Below are positions 55,213 to 63,582 of a stretch of DNA of 64,000 nucleotides, in pieces. A model generated the notes under the pieces. The model was given only the letters and a program-made list of their open reading frames with translations. It was not told the origin of the DNA and made no database searches. The translations under genes were made by a program, and so were the position numbers. Position 1 is the first letter of the stretch, and each line of letters begins with the position of its first letter. The DNA lies in NCBI RefSeq assembly GCF_029893965.1, contig NZ_JARXXP010000002.1:62001-126000 (forward strand), in the 5' to 3' direction. The stretch is from Paenibacillus sp. PastM-3. Its GTDB lineage: Bacteria > Bacillota > Bacilli > Paenibacillales > Paenibacillaceae.

Positions 55213-55776
55213 CTATATCTGCATATTAATTTCAGGTGGAATAAATTCCACAGAATTATACTGCTGCATGTAGATATCCAGCTTCCCGCGGGTATATTCG
55301 ATCTCGGGTTCATGCCGGGTTGCCTGGATATCTACTGTGGCAGCTCTGTAACTGATTTGCGGTGCCTGAGATTCAAACCGGATTCTCACGTTATCATAAG
55401 ATGCCGGTCCGCACGGATTAGGAAAAGAGTTGGGCTCTGTATCAAAACCATAAACTTCGCCAATGGAATTACCGGGTTTAAAAAATTCAGACATCCGGTT
55501 GCCCTGCTCCACCCTCCGGGCGATAGCCTGCAAATATAATTGCTTGATACCTGAATAGATACGCCCGTTCATTTCAAGCACCGTGCCCCCGTTATAAGCG
55601 GCTCGCGCCTGTTTCTGATCTATCAGAAGCACCGGACGTGTAGATTCCACACTTAGCTTTCCTGGTGTAGTTGTTATAGTAACTTCAGCCTTAGGCTGCG
55701 AAATGGAATATTGCCCGGGATCTGCATCAATACCAATAACCGCCGGTGTCTGTCGAATTTGCAGAATACCCTGCAT
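55213..55776 (-). CDS. yviE: YviE-like flagellar cluster protein (DUF6470)
   Basis: 187 residues, no signal peptide or membrane segment. Motifs include IRQTPAVIGIDADPGQYSIS and a repeat-like beta-rich C-terminus. It lies between flgL and fliW as in B. subtilis. The function is unknown; the tie to the hook-filament junction is by position only. Confidence 0.85.
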   Translation of the reverse strand: MQGILQIRQTPAVIGIDADPGQYSISQPKAEVTITTTPGKLSVESTRPVLLIDQKQARAAYNGGTVLEMNGRIYSGIKQLYLQAIARRVEQGNRMSEFFKPGNSIGEVYGFDTEPNSFPNPCGPASYDNVRIRFESQAPQISYRAATVDIQATRHEPEIEYTRGKLDIYMQQYNSVEFIPPEINMQI

Positions 55777-55794
55777 CAGCGAGTAGCACCTCCG

Positions 55795-56712
55795 TTATCT
55801 AATAAAGTCTACGAGTGTGGTTGAGATGATTTTCGCTCCTACAGATAGGGAGGCATTATAAATATTCTCCTGTATCTTCGAGTTCATAATCAGTTCTTCA
55901 TAACTTGCATCCTCTGTCTTGGCCTGGAGTTCCGTGAGGTTGGTATTAAGGTCGCTAAGGCGCTCCTGCATCAGCTCTACCCGGTTAGTCTTTGCACCAA
56001 TCTCAGAACGGGCAGTCAGAAACTTCTCAATACGGGTATCCACATTGGCTAACTGGTCTGATACTCCAGTGATGTTGCCTGACTTCAAAGCACTTGAGAT
56101 ATTGTTAATGACTGTAAAAATATTATCTGCATCTGACGAGTAGCCAAATACATCATTACCGCTTAGGCTGATGGGCAGCTGAACCCCTTCACCTACGACA
56201 TATTGAATCTGTCCAGGGTCTGTAGTGACAGCCTTGGTTGTATCAAAGGTTCCGTCTGCTCCCTTAACGAAATCATAAGGCTTAACATCATATTGCTCGC
56301 CATTAAAGATATATTTCCCGTTAAGCTTACTGTTTGCAATATCAACAAGCTGCTCTTTGAGCTGCATTACTTCCTCATTGATACTGTCCAAGGCAGACTG
56401 AGGATTACTTCCGGTCGCCGCCTGCACAGTAAGCTCTCTTAGACGCTGGACAACCTCACCGGCTTGTCCCAGCACCGTATCATTATAATCTAGCCAGGAG
56501 AGCGAGCTGTCCACATTCTTCGTGTACTGTTCGTTAGATGATATCTCAGCACGATAGCGCAAAGAATAGGTGATACCTACCGGATCATCCGAAGGCTTGT
56601 TAATTTTGCGGCCAGTCGATAGCTGGAGCTGCGTATCATTCATCGTGCGGGCATTTCTGTTCAAATTAAGCAGCAACTGTGAGTTCATCATATTGGAGGT
56701 TACCCTCAACAT
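55795..56712 (-). CDS. flgL: Flagellar hook-associated protein FlgL
   Basis: 305 residues. Flagellin-like N-terminus (RVTSNMMNSQLLLNLNRNAR, LSTGRKINKPSDDPVG) and C-terminus (EDASYEELIMNSKIQENIYN) around a short middle. HAP3, the filament side of the hook-filament junction. AAAAGGAGG upstream; 15 bases after flgK. Confidence 0.96.
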   Translation of the reverse strand: MLRVTSNMMNSQLLLNLNRNARTMNDTQLQLSTGRKINKPSDDPVGITYSLRYRAEISSNEQYTKNVDSSLSWLDYNDTVLGQAGEVVQRLRELTVQAATGSNPQSALDSINEEVMQLKEQLVDIANSKLNGKYIFNGEQYDVKPYDFVKGADGTFDTTKAVTTDPGQIQYVVGEGVQLPISLSGNDVFGYSSDADNIFTVINNISSALKSGNITGVSDQLANVDTRIEKFLTARSEIGAKTNRVELMQERLSDLNTNLTELQAKTEDASYEELIMNSKIQENIYNASLSVGAKIISTTLVDFIR

Positions 56713-56727
56713 CAGCTATTCCTCCTT

Positions 56728-58323
56728 TTATCTGCCGACTGTGCCGGTTCCGTTAATTAATTTATCAAGCATCTCGTCATAAGTAGTCATGAAACGCGCA
56801 GCTGCGCTATATGCATGCTGAAATACCAGCATATTCGACATTTCTTCATCCAGCGATACACCGCTCACCGACTGGCGCCGCGAGTTTACCTGTTCAACCA
56901 GATAATCAGAGTTGCTGGCCTGACGGGTAGCCTCCTGTGACTGAATTCCAAGCTGTCCAACCATAGAACTGAGATAGGATCCCACAGTACCTGTTTTTGT
57001 GCCGTCAGCAGAAGTGAAAGTAGTGTTATCCTTCATATTACTGAACAATGTAGCAAGGGAATTATTACCCTTTATAACAGTAGTATTTCCGGCACTATCT
57101 GTAGTCACCCGCATTGAGGTAGCAAACAGATTCGCGTTAGCAGCTATTTCAGGATTAAGCCTCAGATTGCCTGCGGTGATCGGTTCACCGGCAATTGCCG
57201 GTGTAAAAAAGGCCCGTCCCGAGCTGCCGTCCATGGCATATCCTAACTCATGGAGGCCATTGAGTCCCTTAACCGTAGTTTTGAGATCTCCAGTCAATGG
57301 TACCGGAACTGCCGCTCCGGCAAGAAGTGTAGTTTTGGTGCCGTCTGAATGAATAATTTCCGAGTCCCGAAGAACCGTAGTTCCTGCCGGAAGCGTAGAT
57401 CCCGAAGGAATCGTAACCTGAACCTCTCCATTGGCAATCGTATTAGCCATGTCATCAAGCTGCTTTTTGTAATCCGCAACATACGTTTTGCTGGAGAAAA
57501 TCATCCCATAGGCTTCGCCTGCTTTGAGATCCCCGGAAGCGTATGCGTTATTCAAAAATGCACTGTCTACTGTAGCAGCCACAGCTGCTCCCTGGACAAG
57601 CGGTTGTCCGCCAAGTGAAATCGTATAACCGGCATCTGTATCAAGTACAGTAACATTAATTATTTTGGAAAGCTTGTCAGTCAGCAAATCCCGCTGGTCA
57701 CGCAAGTCGTTAGCCTGATCGCCCATGCCTTCAATTTTGTAGATAGACCTGTTCAGATCAGCAATAGAGCTCAAATAGCTTTGAATCTCTTTGCCTTTAA
57801 CATCAATATTGGTGTTAAGGTCCTTGTCCAGATTATCTAGCTGTGTACTCATATAGTTAATTGCATCTGTAAGTGACTGTGCCGTCTGTACAACAATCTT
57901 CCGGGCTGTAGGATCCTCCGGATTCTTACTTAAATCCGACCAGGATTTCCAAAAGTTATCAAGCACTGTCCGGATTCCTGAATCAGAAGGCTCATTCACA
58001 ATGGCTTCAAGTTTATCCAGAGTATCGGATTGGATGGTCCAGTTTCCGCTTGAGGCACTCTCTCCCCGGTACTGGTCGTCCAGGAACATCTCGCGGATCC
58101 GTTGTATGGAAGTAAACTCTACGCCTGTTCCCATCTGTCCGGGCATCGCCGAATTATTCATGCCGTATGCCTCGATCGGAATAGCAGCCTTCATATTCAC
58201 ACGCTGGCGGGTGTAACCTTCTGTGTTTGCATTAGCGATATTATGTCCGGTTGTGTTGAGTGCAGCAGTCTGGGTAAAAAGGCTCCGCCTTGCCGTCTCT
58301 ATCGAATGAAATGTGGATGTCAC
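56728..58323 (-). CDS. flgK: Flagellar hook-associated protein FlgK
   Basis: 531 residues. The start TFHSIETARRSLFTQTAALN and NTTGHNIANANTEGYTRQRV, and the end VSLDEEMSNMLVFQHAYSAA, are typical. HAP1, the hook side of the junction. The start codon is GTG with GGAGG upstream. Confidence 0.97.
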   Translation of the reverse strand: MTSTFHSIETARRSLFTQTAALNTTGHNIANANTEGYTRQRVNMKAAIPIEAYGMNNSAMPGQMGTGVEFTSIQRIREMFLDDQYRGESASSGNWTIQSDTLDKLEAIVNEPSDSGIRTVLDNFWKSWSDLSKNPEDPTARKIVVQTAQSLTDAINYMSTQLDNLDKDLNTNIDVKGKEIQSYLSSIADLNRSIYKIEGMGDQANDLRDQRDLLTDKLSKIINVTVLDTDAGYTISLGGQPLVQGAAVAATVDSAFLNNAYASGDLKAGEAYGMIFSSKTYVADYKKQLDDMANTIANGEVQVTIPSGSTLPAGTTVLRDSEIIHSDGTKTTLLAGAAVPVPLTGDLKTTVKGLNGLHELGYAMDGSSGRAFFTPAIAGEPITAGNLRLNPEIAANANLFATSMRVTTDSAGNTTVIKGNNSLATLFSNMKDNTTFTSADGTKTGTVGSYLSSMVGQLGIQSQEATRQASNSDYLVEQVNSRRQSVSGVSLDEEMSNMLVFQHAYSAAARFMTTYDEMLDKLINGTGTVGR

Positions 58324-58382
58324 TGCTTATTCCTCCCTATGATTGCTCCGGCAATGCGCAATATATGAATATATAAGATTCT

Positions 58383-58883
58383 TTATCCGCGGGCGTCAAA
58401 AAGTCCTGAACGGCTGCTGGTATATCCTTTGTCGGCCGGATGATGATACGTAAATTCCTGATTCGGTCTCCCTACAAGCAAATCCAGGGAATAGTCTATA
58501 AAAGTAAGCGACTGCTCAATCAGCTTCTGGTTCAGCTCGTTGGCTGCCCTCAAGCGCTGTAAAGTGCCTGAAAGCTTCTGCTGTATTTGCTGCAGACGCG
58601 ATTTATCTTCTGGATCAAATACAAGCCGGGACAGCTCAGTCAGATTCAGGTTCAGATTGGATCGTATGCCTACTCCCTGTAAGAAGATATAGGCAGCCTC
58701 TGCACGCTGCTCCTCAAGCTGTCCAATCAGCTTCATCAGCTTGGACTCCCGGTTCATGACGTCAATCAGGCCATCGACCCTGTTGTCCATAATCGTCTGC
58801 TTCTTGACTGCGGCCAGATTAAGCATCTGAAGATGCGTGTCATCCAGCCGCTCAAGGAGTTCAAGTAATTTCGTCAATGCCAT
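58383..58883 (-). CDS. flgN: Flagellar chaperone FlgN
   Basis: 166 residues from the ATG at 58881-58883, eight bases from AGGTGA; a GTG four codons earlier is less likely. It is a helical bundle (LTKLLELLERLDDTHLQMLN; RESKLMKLIGQLEEQR) that would bind FlgK and FlgL for export. It follows flgM directly. Confidence 0.9.
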   Translation of the reverse strand: MALTKLLELLERLDDTHLQMLNLAAVKKQTIMDNRVDGLIDVMNRESKLMKLIGQLEEQRAEAAYIFLQGVGIRSNLNLNLTELSRLVFDPEDKSRLQQIQQKLSGTLQRLRAANELNQKLIEQSLTFIDYSLDLLVGRPNQEFTYHHPADKGYTSSRSGLFDARG

Positions 58884-58895
58884 GGATGAATTCAC

Positions 58896-59183
58896 CTAAT
58901 TCTCGGAGGATTGCTTAAAGTAGGGGGCGAGTGAGTCTGCGAGTTTAGCTGCGTCAACTTGGTAGGTACCTGCGGATACTTGCTGTTTCAGGCTCTCGAT
59001 CTTGTTTGCACGTTCTGCATCAATCTTGCTGCTGTTCTGGGCTTTCAGAAGCTGAATGGCTTCATCAGATATCGAAACCTCGTCCTTGCGTGAACTTTTC
59101 TTGATCTGCTCCTGGCGCTGTGCGTCCGCACTGCGCTGATACGGATTAATGGGGTTAATTCGTCCGGTCTCGTTAATTTTCAT
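58896..59183 (-). CDS. flgM: Anti-sigma-D factor FlgM
   Basis: 95 residues from the ATG at 59181-59183 with GGAAGGTGG upstream; the open frame further upstream runs through promoter and terminator sequence. MKINETGRINPINPYQ is the usual start, DEVSISDEAIQLLKA and RANKIESLKQQVSAGTYQVD the sigma-binding part. It holds SigD inactive until the hook is complete. It has its own SigD promoter, a feedback loop. Confidence 0.95.
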   Translation of the reverse strand: MKINETGRINPINPYQRSADAQRQEQIKKSSRKDEVSISDEAIQLLKAQNSSKIDAERANKIESLKQQVSAGTYQVDAAKLADSLAPYFKQSSEN

Positions 59184-59200
59184 AACTTCCACCTTCCTTT

Positions 59201-59243
59201 TAAAATAAAAAAGCCGATAATCTTTACTAAGTTTATCGGCCTT
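59201..59243 (-). terminator. Terminator between yvyF and flgM, overlapping the flgM promoter
   Basis: GCCGATAA (59213-59220 on the plus strand) pairs with TTATCGGC (59233-59240); on the minus strand TTTTTTATTTT follows. The upstream arm is also the -10 of the flgM SigD promoter. Confidence 0.8.
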
Positions 59244-59260
59244 TATTGAATCAATCTTTA
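59233..59260 (-). promoter_or_regulatory. SigD promoter of flgM
   Basis: On the minus strand TAAA, 16 bases, GCCGATAA, about 50 bases upstream of the flgM start. One mismatch to consensus, in the last -10 base. Confidence 0.82.
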
Positions 59261-59289
59261 TAGCTGAAAACGTTTTTTCCAAGATTTTA

Positions 59290-59697
59290 TTAATTACGGA
59301 ACTTATCAACGGCGCGGTAAGCGGATTTATTGCCGCTTTTAGGCTCATTAGCAGCAGCAGTTTCAGCTGCAGCTCTGTTTAGCTCCTTGCTTAAACGGGA
59401 CCGGCAGCTGTCACACATGTGCCCTTCGCGGATCAGTGTTCCGCACACTTCGCAAGGAAGCATCATGTTCGGAGCATTCGCTATAGAAATCCGGCCTTCG
59501 CGGATAAACCGGGTGATCTCTTTAATAGGAATTTCAGTAGCATCGGACAGCTCCTGAATATTGGTGCCACGGTTCTTACGCAGGTACTCTGCACAAATCG
59601 CATATTGATTCTCAAGCTCTTTGATACAGGGCTGGCATAGATCCATAATATTCTTGACGTATAAACGGCCGCATTTGGGACAATTGTCTACATTCAT
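59290..59697 (-). CDS. yvyF: YvyF-like flagellar operon zinc-finger protein
   Basis: 135 residues from the ATG at 59695-59697 with AAGGAG upstream. Two CxxC pairs at the start (CPKCGRLY, CQPCIKEL) and two in the C-terminal part (CEVCGTL, CDSCRSRL) suggest two zinc sites, with a central helix-turn-helix-like stretch (NIQELSDATEIPIKEITRFI). This is the TIGR03826-type family lying between comFC and flgM in Bacilli. The function is unknown, possibly regulatory. Confidence 0.9.
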   Translation of the reverse strand: MNVDNCPKCGRLYVKNIMDLCQPCIKELENQYAICAEYLRKNRGTNIQELSDATEIPIKEITRFIREGRISIANAPNMMLPCEVCGTLIREGHMCDSCRSRLSKELNRAAAETAAANEPKSGNKSAYRAVDKFRN

Positions 59698-59822
59698 TTT
59701 ACCGGCGGCTCCTTCCCTTACATTTTGTGCATTGCATAGTGAACTTATGCTTAGATTACATGATCGCAAACGCTTAGTCTATGATTAGTATCGGCTAGAA
59801 TTATTTTTTGGTTATTTTTGCA

Positions 59823-60692
59823 TTAAGATCGGGCCCACGTCAGGCTATAAATCTCTGCATCTCTTCTATGACTCGCGCATATAAGCTGTACCGCTTCTGC
59901 ACACGCACGAATGGTACTGCCTGTAGTGTAAATATCATCGATGATTAGAATCTGCAGTGGCCGGCCGGGATCTTGTACTTGAGACAACCAGCTGCTGATT
60001 TGTGCTCTGACTGAATTATCAGAATTTGCAGCAAAAGCATGCTTCATATCTGCGATGCGCTCTGCCCTGCTTTTAAAGCTCTGTTTGCCGGTATGGTGAG
60101 TACGGACAAGGAGCGGGAGCTGCGGAATTCCCTTGAGTCCGGACAACACATCTGCCAGGCGCTCAGCCTGGTTAAAGCCGCGCTCCATAAGGCGCGAATC
60201 CGAGACGGGCACAGGGACAAGCAGATCAGCGTGCCACAGGTTAGCTGGATTGACCTTCTTTTTTCGAAGAATGCTATGTACAGGCAACCGTTGAGATTGG
60301 ACCAGTGTCAAGTTCTGGCGATGGTCTATATAAACTTTTAGCTGTATGTATGCACGATCCAGCATCAGACCCAGCAAAGGTGCAAGCCGCTCATGCCCCC
60401 TGTATTTATATCGTCCCAGCAATTCACGCATCACCTGAGTATAGGCTACTGCACTCCGGTTATAGAGAATAGGTGCAGATTGACCGCTCCGGCTGCAGTC
60501 GGGACAACCGGTGTGGCGGCCGCATGTCTGGCAGCGGGGCTGACGGATCCAGGGAATACCAGCCTCGCAGCCTGTGCAAATGCCGGGCAGCCCGGCTGAC
60601 GGACGGCCGTTACTACTGCAGATCAGACAGCGGATGATTGCGGGAGCAAGTAAGGAGCGGATACCGGTTATCCAATCGCTTAAATTATTCAT
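59823..60692 (-). CDS. comFC: Competence protein ComFC, phosphoribosyltransferase-like
   Basis: 289 residues from the ATG at 60690-60692, eight bases from GGGAGG; the longer frame to 60785 overlaps comFA and is unlikely. An N-terminal zinc-finger region (CLICSSNGR, CTGCEAGIPW, CQTCGRHTGCPDC) precedes a type I PRTase-like domain with the PRPP loop LIIDDIYTTGSTI. ComFC is needed for DNA uptake and probably works with ComFA on single-stranded DNA in the cytoplasm. Compared with B. subtilis ComFC (240 residues) it has an insertion near 130-180. Confidence 0.93.
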   Translation of the reverse strand: MNNLSDWITGIRSLLAPAIIRCLICSSNGRPSAGLPGICTGCEAGIPWIRQPRCQTCGRHTGCPDCSRSGQSAPILYNRSAVAYTQVMRELLGRYKYRGHERLAPLLGLMLDRAYIQLKVYIDHRQNLTLVQSQRLPVHSILRKKKVNPANLWHADLLVPVPVSDSRLMERGFNQAERLADVLSGLKGIPQLPLLVRTHHTGKQSFKSRAERIADMKHAFAANSDNSVRAQISSWLSQVQDPGRPLQILIIDDIYTTGSTIRACAEAVQLICASHRRDAEIYSLTWARS

Positions 60693-60694
60693 GG

Positions 60695-62710
60695 TCATTT
60701 CCTCCCTTTCAGGTATCCCCGCCTGCAGGCAATGGCATTCATCGTACGGATCTGGGCAATCGCTTTGCGCTGGGAGCTCGTCCACTGCGGAGAGAGAAAC
60801 AGCACCGTGCCTGCGGGGTCTTCCTGCGAACGTCCTGCCCTCCCCGCCATCTGTACGAGTGAAGCCTCATCGAACAGACTGCTGTCTGCATCGAGAATGT
60901 AAACATCGCTGCGCGGGACAGTCACGCCCCGTTCCAGAATGGTTGTGGTCACCAGCATTCTGATCTCCCGTCCGCGGAAGGACATTACTTTGGCCGGCCG
61001 GAACGGATCCTGAGAAGAAGTACCTTCTATACGGACGTCAGGAAAAATCCGGCACAGTAGCACCAGCAGCGGCTCAATATGGGCAATGCGTGACACAAAC
61101 AGAAACACCTGCGCTTCCCGTGCCAGCGATCTGCGCAACGCCTGTATAAATGCCCTGGGTAAGCCGCCTTTTTTGATACACAGATGTACCGGATTCATCG
61201 TCAAATGCTGCGGTACCGGTAGCGGATGACCGTGAAAGCGCACCGGCACCCTTGCATGCGGCAGCCTGCCGAAGCTGACCTCTCTTTGCAGCTGCCGCGG
61301 CGGCGTTGCTGACAAAAAGATAAAGGCTCCGTCCGGCTTGCAGGCTTGTCCGGCTGCAAAAGCCAGCATGGGATCGTTGTGATAGGGAAACGCATCGAGT
61401 TCGTCGATAATCACCAGATCAAAAGCCTGGTAGAACCGCATCAGCTGGTGCGTAGTGGCGATGGTAATCCGGCCCGGTATCCAGCGGTCCGGACTGCCGC
61501 CGTACAGCACGGCCAGTGACGCTGCCGGGAAGGCCCGCGCCAACCGCGGGGCCAGCTCCAGCACAACGTCGCGCCGCGGCGTCGCCACCGCTGCCCGCCC
61601 TCCGGCGGCGAGCACTGCATCCAGGAGCGGGAAGGTGATCTCCGTCTTCCCCGCTCCCGTCACCGCCCAGAGCAGGAACCGCTCTGGGCCTTCCCTGGTT
61701 GCGCGCTTCCCCCGCGCAGCCAGAAACCCCAGTGCAGCCCCGGCGGCCCCCGCCTGGGCTGCACTAAGCCCCCACCGGCGTGCCGCTACGGTGGGGCTGG
61801 TCCCGGCCGCTGTGCACCGCACGGCCGGAGAAGCCGCGCTGCGGATCAGCAGCGCGCAGGACCGGCTGCGCCCGAGCGCGAGGCAGGCCTCGCAATAGGC
61901 GCAGCAGAGCAGGCCGCACGCAGCGCAGGGCGTGCGGCCCGTGGCCGCGCTGCCGCAGCGCAGGCAGCGCGCATCCGCGCGGCGGCGGGCAGCGCCGCGC
62001 CAGAGCAGCGGCGGCAGGCGAAGCGCCGCCTGCACCGCCTTCCAGCGGATGCTGCCCACTCCGCTACAATCATCACCTTTGCCTCCACCACTCACGCTTA
62101 CATGACCCACCGCGGCTTCCAGCTTAAGCCGTCCCTGCAGATGGGCAAGCTGGGCAGCAGCCCTCCAGCGCCGTTCAGCTCCTTCAGCCTGCTCTACCAG
62201 CAGGGCCTCCACTTCCGGCTGCAAAAGCGAGCGTCCGTACAGCATTGCCACAAGACTGTCTGCATAATAGCTCACTTCCCGCATGCAGCCAGGAGCATCA
62301 AACCACAAGTCCTCATCACTTCTCGGCTTCCCTGCATCACGATCACTCCATCCGGCCCGGCCATCTCCCATATCCCGCACATCGAATAGTTCCCAGGCCC
62401 ACTCCTCCATCCGCTGCCCCCGGGCTGTTTCCTCTGCCCGGATCTCCCTTTTAAGAATATCTATCATACAGGCCCGCCATTCTGCTGCTGTCCATTTCTG
62501 CATAGCATTGCTGTATTCCAGCTTGTCCCTGAGCTTCACACCCCACCCGAGAGGCAGGCCGGCAGACAGCATCACAAGTCCATCCGCCTTATTGCAATTC
62601 CAGCCGTGCCCTCCCCTCCCGCTCCACCATAACCAGTCCACCGCCGGACACACCGAGATCCACAGCTTCCAGCGCCCTTCCGTTGCCGCTGCATAGACAC
62701 TAACTCTCAT
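60695..62710 (-). CDS. comFA: Competence helicase ComFA with long N-terminal extension
   Basis: 671 residues. The helicase core has motif I AVTGAGKTE (about 345), motif II VIIDELDAFPY, motif III LSATPP, and the C-terminal RGVTVPRSDVYILD and MAGRAGRSQEDP. A zinc finger before it (CLRCGSAATGRTPCAACG, then CCAYCEAC) is a ComFA hallmark. B. subtilis ComFA has 463 residues; here an extra ~200 N-terminal residues (Trp-rich VDWLWWSGRGGHGWN) have no known domain. The stretch 61550-62050 is unusually GC-rich. It pulls transforming DNA across the membrane using ATP. Confidence 0.95.
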   Translation of the reverse strand: MRVSVYAAATEGRWKLWISVCPAVDWLWWSGRGGHGWNCNKADGLVMLSAGLPLGWGVKLRDKLEYSNAMQKWTAAEWRACMIDILKREIRAEETARGQRMEEWAWELFDVRDMGDGRAGWSDRDAGKPRSDEDLWFDAPGCMREVSYYADSLVAMLYGRSLLQPEVEALLVEQAEGAERRWRAAAQLAHLQGRLKLEAAVGHVSVSGGGKGDDCSGVGSIRWKAVQAALRLPPLLWRGAARRRADARCLRCGSAATGRTPCAACGLLCCAYCEACLALGRSRSCALLIRSAASPAVRCTAAGTSPTVAARRWGLSAAQAGAAGAALGFLAARGKRATREGPERFLLWAVTGAGKTEITFPLLDAVLAAGGRAAVATPRRDVVLELAPRLARAFPAASLAVLYGGSPDRWIPGRITIATTHQLMRFYQAFDLVIIDELDAFPYHNDPMLAFAAGQACKPDGAFIFLSATPPRQLQREVSFGRLPHARVPVRFHGHPLPVPQHLTMNPVHLCIKKGGLPRAFIQALRRSLAREAQVFLFVSRIAHIEPLLVLLCRIFPDVRIEGTSSQDPFRPAKVMSFRGREIRMLVTTTILERGVTVPRSDVYILDADSSLFDEASLVQMAGRAGRSQEDPAGTVLFLSPQWTSSQRKAIAQIRTMNAIACRRGYLKGRK

Positions 62711-62842
62711 AACATGCCGCCCCCTGCTTATAAGATAATCACCCTGTCAGCGCTGATCCTGATAAAGGCCCTGAATTACACATCCCCATCTACTGCCTAT
62801 TCTTTTCTCGCCGCTATAGCTTTGGCAATCAGGAAAACACAA

Positions 62843-62877
62843 AAAAGCACACTCCCCCGAACTGGAGAGTGTGCTTC
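62843..62877 (-). terminator. Terminator after the small membrane protein gene
   Basis: AAGCACACTC pairs with GAGTGTGCTT around a GC-rich loop; on the minus strand TTTTTTG follows, about 22 bases past the stop. Confidence 0.88.
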
Positions 62878-62898
62878 ACCCGTTTCTTGCATATTGCA

Positions 62899-63294
62899 TT
62901 AATATTCGCCGCGTGTCGATAGCGATCCCCTGCTTCCAGGCATCCGCAGATCTATTACGGTCTGCCGTTCCTGCATACCCTGAAGCTGCATCAGCGGTAC
63001 GAATTCAATTGCAGAGCCGCTCCGGGCCAGTCTGACTGCTACAGCTACCGTGCTGTCCTTGGATTCGTCATCCATCAGAGTTACCTGGTAGGCTTTGCCC
63101 GCCCGGAATGCCCGCCAGGCAAGCATCCGGATATACCCTTCAATTACCGCCTCATGATTGCGGGTAATCAGAATATAATGAAGCCGCTTGCTGAATCGTC
63201 CGGCATGCCGGGTACGTTCCCGGTGTTTCAGGATATGAACGAGAGCTACTGCCGATCCATAAACAGCCGCAATCCATATTAACTGGGCTACCAT
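62899..63294 (-). CDS. Small membrane-anchored protein with glycosyltransferase-like segment
   Basis: 131 residues. One N-terminal membrane helix (VAQLIWIAAVYGSAVALVHI) is followed by a basic stretch and HYILITRNHEAVIEGYIRML, then YQVTLMDDESKDSTVAVAVR. The second part resembles the donor-binding start of a family 2 glycosyltransferase (MDDESKDST like DDGSTDGT), but the protein ends before the rest of the fold, so catalysis is doubtful. AGGAGG precedes the ATG. It lies between degU and comFA. Not recognised as a named family. Confidence 0.7.
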   Translation of the reverse strand: MVAQLIWIAAVYGSAVALVHILKHRERTRHAGRFSKRLHYILITRNHEAVIEGYIRMLAWRAFRAGKAYQVTLMDDESKDSTVAVAVRLARSGSAIEFVPLMQLQGMQERQTVIDLRMPGSRGSLSTRGEY

Positions 63295-63582
63295 GGAGAT
63301 GCACCTCCTCTTATACCGACACTATATGCCGATGCTCCGAGGTCGGTGACTGCCCATGGTTCCCTGCGGCCTGGGAAACCCGTCTGCTCTAAAGGCTATC
63401 TTACAGCGGACAGGGTCAGACTGCCTATATCCGGGTATTTACTTAAATCAGCATTTTGCAAAATTCGAATATAACTGCGACTGAACAATACGCTGGCAGA
63501 TGACAAAGAGCTCCCCTGCCGTTATGTAATGTTGTTCCGGATCATTTGGATTCTCCAAAACGCTCAGTTAACGTTATGCCGG

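Noticed and set aside
63295..63582. Riboswitch or small RNA upstream of the small membrane protein gene
   Set aside because: Short GC-rich pairings exist, but no known motif or terminator could be drawn with confidence.
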